From the NCBI GenBank assembly GCA_964448085.1, contig CAYUUX010000012.1:1-24963 (forward strand): a stretch of 24,963 nt of DNA. Reading direction: 5' to 3'. The notes beneath the pieces are model-generated. The model had not been told where the DNA came from. It did no database searches and worked only from the letters and a program-made list of their open reading frames with translations. Origin of the DNA: CAIJMI01 sp964448085. Its GTDB lineage: Bacteria > Patescibacteriota > Microgenomatia > UBA10105 > UBA927. Below are positions 23,814 through 24,963 of this stretch, piece by piece (the stretch's first letter is position 1; each line of letters starts with the position of its first letter). The position numbers and the translations under genes were made by a program.

Positions 23814-23836
23814 TATCCGTGATGCAGTGACGGATA
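23814..23836. promoter_or_regulatory. Inverted repeat TATCCGT-N9-ACGGATA overlapping a promoter
   Basis: A perfect 7-bp inverted repeat with 9-base spacing sits 28 bases after the stop of the RHH-fusion gene and covers the -35 region of the next promoter. There is no T-run after it, so it is more like an operator than a terminator. Confidence 0.42.
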
Positions 23837-23855
23837 CCACCGCTCCCCCTATACT
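23827..23855 (+). promoter_or_regulatory. Promoter GTGACG-17-TATACT for the 58-aa gene, leaderless
   Basis: GTGACG (23827-23832) and TATACT (23850-23855) are 17 bp apart, and the ATG at 23862 follows after 6 nt. The arrangement repeats the leaderless pattern seen before the M50 and O-antigen-ligase-like genes and supports the small downstream gene. Confidence 0.45.
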
Positions 23856-23861
23856 CGTTCC

Positions 23862-24038
23862 ATGCAGGCCATACGAACACTTCAATTGCTGTGGAAAGCA
23901 AATCGCCATTTTTGGACCGTGCTCCTTCCGCAGGCATGGGATAAACTTCCGTTGGACGGAAAGCTCGCGTGGGTGATGCTGGGAACATACACCATTTGCC
24001 TCCTCACGCTCCTTGAGATCCTGCTTTTAAAGCACTAA
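23862..24038 (+). CDS. 58-aa small membrane protein
   Basis: A 58-residue protein of unknown function, too short for routine ORF calling. Residues 1-30 are amphipathic and tryptophan-rich (QLLWKANRHFWTVLLPQAWDKL), and residues 35-56 form a hydrophobic helix (LAWVMLGTYTICLLTLLEILLL) ending in KH. This suggests a peripheral helix plus one membrane anchor. Support for coding comes from the -10 box 6 nt before the ATG, the coherent amphipathic composition, and the stop followed by an independent promoter. No ribosome site is present. Confidence 0.55.
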   Translation: MQAIRTLQLLWKANRHFWTVLLPQAWDKLPLDGKLAWVMLGTYTICLLTLLEILLLKH

Positions 24039-24051
24039 AGATCGCTTCCCC

Positions 24052-24079
24052 TTGACAGCAAGCCACGCACACCTATACC
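24052..24079 (+). promoter_or_regulatory. Promoter TTGACA-16-TATACC for a small RNA
   Basis: A perfect TTGACA (24052-24057) is followed after 16 bp by TATACC (24074-24079). There is no ORF directly downstream; initiation is predicted near 24086, and an intrinsic terminator lies about 100 nt further on. Confidence 0.55.
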
Positions 24080-24085
24080 ATATCT

Positions 24086-24195
24086 ATATTCCTGCCTGTG
24101 TACTATGATACCGTTGTTATTCCATAGTGCTCGTACGGCAATGCAGATTGCCAATTAGGTAATTTTTTTAAAGACCCTTTAAGGGTCTTTTTTTT
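24086..24195 (+). ncRNA. Candidate structured small RNA of about 110 nt
   Basis: Between a consensus-like promoter and a strong terminator there is no usable reading frame, but there are clean helices. ACTATG (24102-24107) pairs with CATAGT (24123-24128), and GGCAAT (24137-24142) pairs with ATTGCC (24147-24152) around a GCAG tetraloop. ATTCCT (24088-24093) can pair with AGG-T-AAT (24157-24163) with one bulge, closing a three-way junction. The terminator hairpin makes the 3' end. It does not show SRP, 6S, tmRNA or tRNA hallmarks. It may be a regulatory or housekeeping sRNA of this lineage, or a leader of the downstream lipoprotein gene; that gene's own promoter argues against the latter. Confidence 0.5.
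24170..24195 (+). terminator. Intrinsic terminator of the small RNA
   Basis: AAAGACCC (24170-24177) and GGGTCTTT (24183-24190) form an 8-bp stem with a TTTAA loop, directly followed by TTTTT. It acts on the + strand only, because the opposite side lacks a T-run in transcription direction. Its U-tract overlaps the -35 box of the next promoter. Confidence 0.85.
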
Positions 24196-24222
24196 GACTT
24201 ATAGTATATTTTGTAATATTAT
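24194..24222 (+). promoter_or_regulatory. Promoter TTGACT-17-TATTAT for the lipoprotein gene
   Basis: TTGACT (24194-24199) and TATTAT (24217-24222) each match 5 of 6 bases with an exact 17-bp spacer. The ATG at 24232 follows after 9 nt, so the transcript has almost no leader. The -35 overlaps the end of the preceding terminator. Confidence 0.6.
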
Positions 24223-24231
24223 AGGCTATAT

Positions 24232-24963
24232 ATGCAGGAACGCGATAGCGGAATGCAAGGCAATAGTTCAACGTCAATGCCTCCAGAACATGCGAGGCAA
24301 CACCTCTATTCCCGGAGAGACTTCATCAAAGCTGTAGGCTTGTTAACTATCGCACTTGCCTCCTGTACCCCGGGTCCATTGAAAACACCTGACATATTTC
24401 AAACAGACACGCCACAACCTACACCAACGTTTGTAGAACCAACGGCAACCGCAACCCCCGAACCAACGGCAACCGCAACTCCTACGGAAACACCTACACA
24501 AATGCCGGAGTTTCGCGTCGGGATAACCCCGAATATGGAATATGAAGATTGTAATCAACTGCACGAAGACAATATCAAAGAGGAATTAACCCTTTTGGTT
24601 GCAAAGGAACATGAATGGCTGAATGCACAAGGGGTAACTCCAGAGAAAATGACTTTTATGAGTGCTTCGGATACATCAAACAATGACCTTCTACCATTTG
24701 CTACTATGGGGTTCTATCCTAATAACGCCTTTTATACCTCCTGTAACGTTATGCACATGGAGAATGGTTCGAACTATTTCATTCTCGGTCTTGCGCTAAA
24801 ACGTGCAAAAAGCCCGAATATCGCCGTTTTCCACTTTGGCGTGGATGATCAGGAGCTTGAAGCAATGTCCCATAATATCTGGCCAAACGACCAACCTCCG
24901 CCATCCAGTCGAGAAATTTTTACTGCAGCAAAAAATACGCATGCGTATGGAGATCTAGCTATT
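24232..24963 (+). CDS. Tat-type lipoprotein with Thr/Pro repeats, 3' end cut by window
   Basis: The first 244 codons of a gene open at the window end. A polar N-terminus (1-26) precedes the twin-arginine-like SRRDFIK (27-33), a hydrophobic stretch and the lipobox L42-A-S-C45. So the protein is probably exported folded through Tat and lipidated on C45; both calls come from the motif only. Residues about 55-85 are a Thr/Pro/Glu/Ala linker with two exact EPTATATP units. The domain after about 90 begins EFRVGITPNMEYEDCNQLHEDN and continues with mixed alpha/beta composition and two further Cys, not recognised; a hydrolase or binding domain is possible. It has its own promoter and no Shine-Dalgarno. 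Confidence 0.75.
   Translation, partial: MQERDSGMQGNSSTSMPPEHARQHLYSRRDFIKAVGLLTIALASCTPGPLKTPDIFQTDTPQPTPTFVEPTATATPEPTATATPTETPTQMPEFRVGITPNMEYEDCNQLHEDNIKEELTLLVAKEHEWLNAQGVTPEKMTFMSASDTSNNDLLPFATMGFYPNNAFYTSCNVMHMENGSNYFILGLALKRAKSPNIAVFHFGVDDQELEAMSHNIWPNDQPPPSSREIFTAAKNTHAYGDLAI
24436..24483 (+). repeat. Two tandem 24-bp units coding EPTATATP
   Basis: The first 20 bases of each 24-bp copy (24436-24455 and 24460-24479) are identical; the copies differ only at the third positions of their last two codons. They encode a Thr/Pro linker in the lipoprotein, a sort of repeat prone to change in copy number. Confidence 0.8.

Noticed and set aside
24086..24195. Signal recognition particle RNA or 6S RNA
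   Set aside because: The GGAA-capped SRP apical motif and the long 6S central bubble are absent; the visible helices are short and arranged differently.
1..24963. UGA recoding to glycine as in Gracilibacteria
   Set aside because: Several well-supported genes end at TGA (for example 3188, 3357 and 7176) with normal family lengths, and none need read-through.

Overview
The window is bacterial, densely coded, and uses the standard bacterial code (UGA is an ordinary stop). It most resembles a Patescibacteria/CPR genome. Reasons: many small lineage-specific membrane proteins, very short intergenic gaps, few Shine-Dalgarno sites, a short DprA without the usual C-terminal extension, a carbonic-anhydrase-like family I associate with CPR genomes, and many -10 boxes only 6-9 nt from start codons. 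This placement is an inference; no rRNA gene is present to confirm it.

Region 1 (1-6597, + strand) is a surface-glycan locus: UDP-GlcNAc 2-epimerase (truncated by the window edge), a GT2 glycosyltransferase, a sugar SDR with an N-terminal membrane domain, a tiny DUF5989-type protein, a mini SxtJ-like protein, a NodU-type carbamoyltransferase and a GT-C-like polytopic protein. The genes overlap or nearly abut, and the last one is visibly more A+T-rich than the rest.

Region 2 (6639-15911, - strand) is a housekeeping and envelope block. Read in transcription order it has mreB, a PAP2-like membrane protein, PBP2 (mrdA), an FAD amine-oxidase/UDP-galactopyranose-mutase-like protein, dprA, topA, a small membrane protein, a PAP2 lipid phosphatase and a TrmH-family rRNA/tRNA methyltransferase. 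mreC, mreD and rodA are not in this cluster.

Region 3 (15976-17301) holds two unrecognised convergent genes: a 170-aa soluble protein, and a four-TM protein with a long structured leader. A large nested stem-loop lies between them.

Region 4 (17588-21199, + strand) has an O-antigen ligase/Wzy-like protein with TPRs followed by the protein-maturation pair def and fmt. It meets, on the - strand, a small Cys-rich membrane protein and the zinc-type bL28 gene.

Region 5 (21883-end, + strand) has an M50 site-2 protease, a carbonic-anhydrase-like protein (C-x-D-x-R plus a His/Cys cluster), a DNPH1/nucleoside-deoxyribosyltransferase-like domain fused to a ribbon-helix-helix tail, a 58-aa membrane protein, a candidate small RNA of about 110 nt with its own promoter and terminator, and the start of a Tat-type lipoprotein with Thr/Pro repeats.

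No intergenic stretch exceeds 300 bases. The longest (17302-17587) holds divergent promoters and a leader hairpin. No tRNA, rRNA, CRISPR array or insertion sequence was seen.
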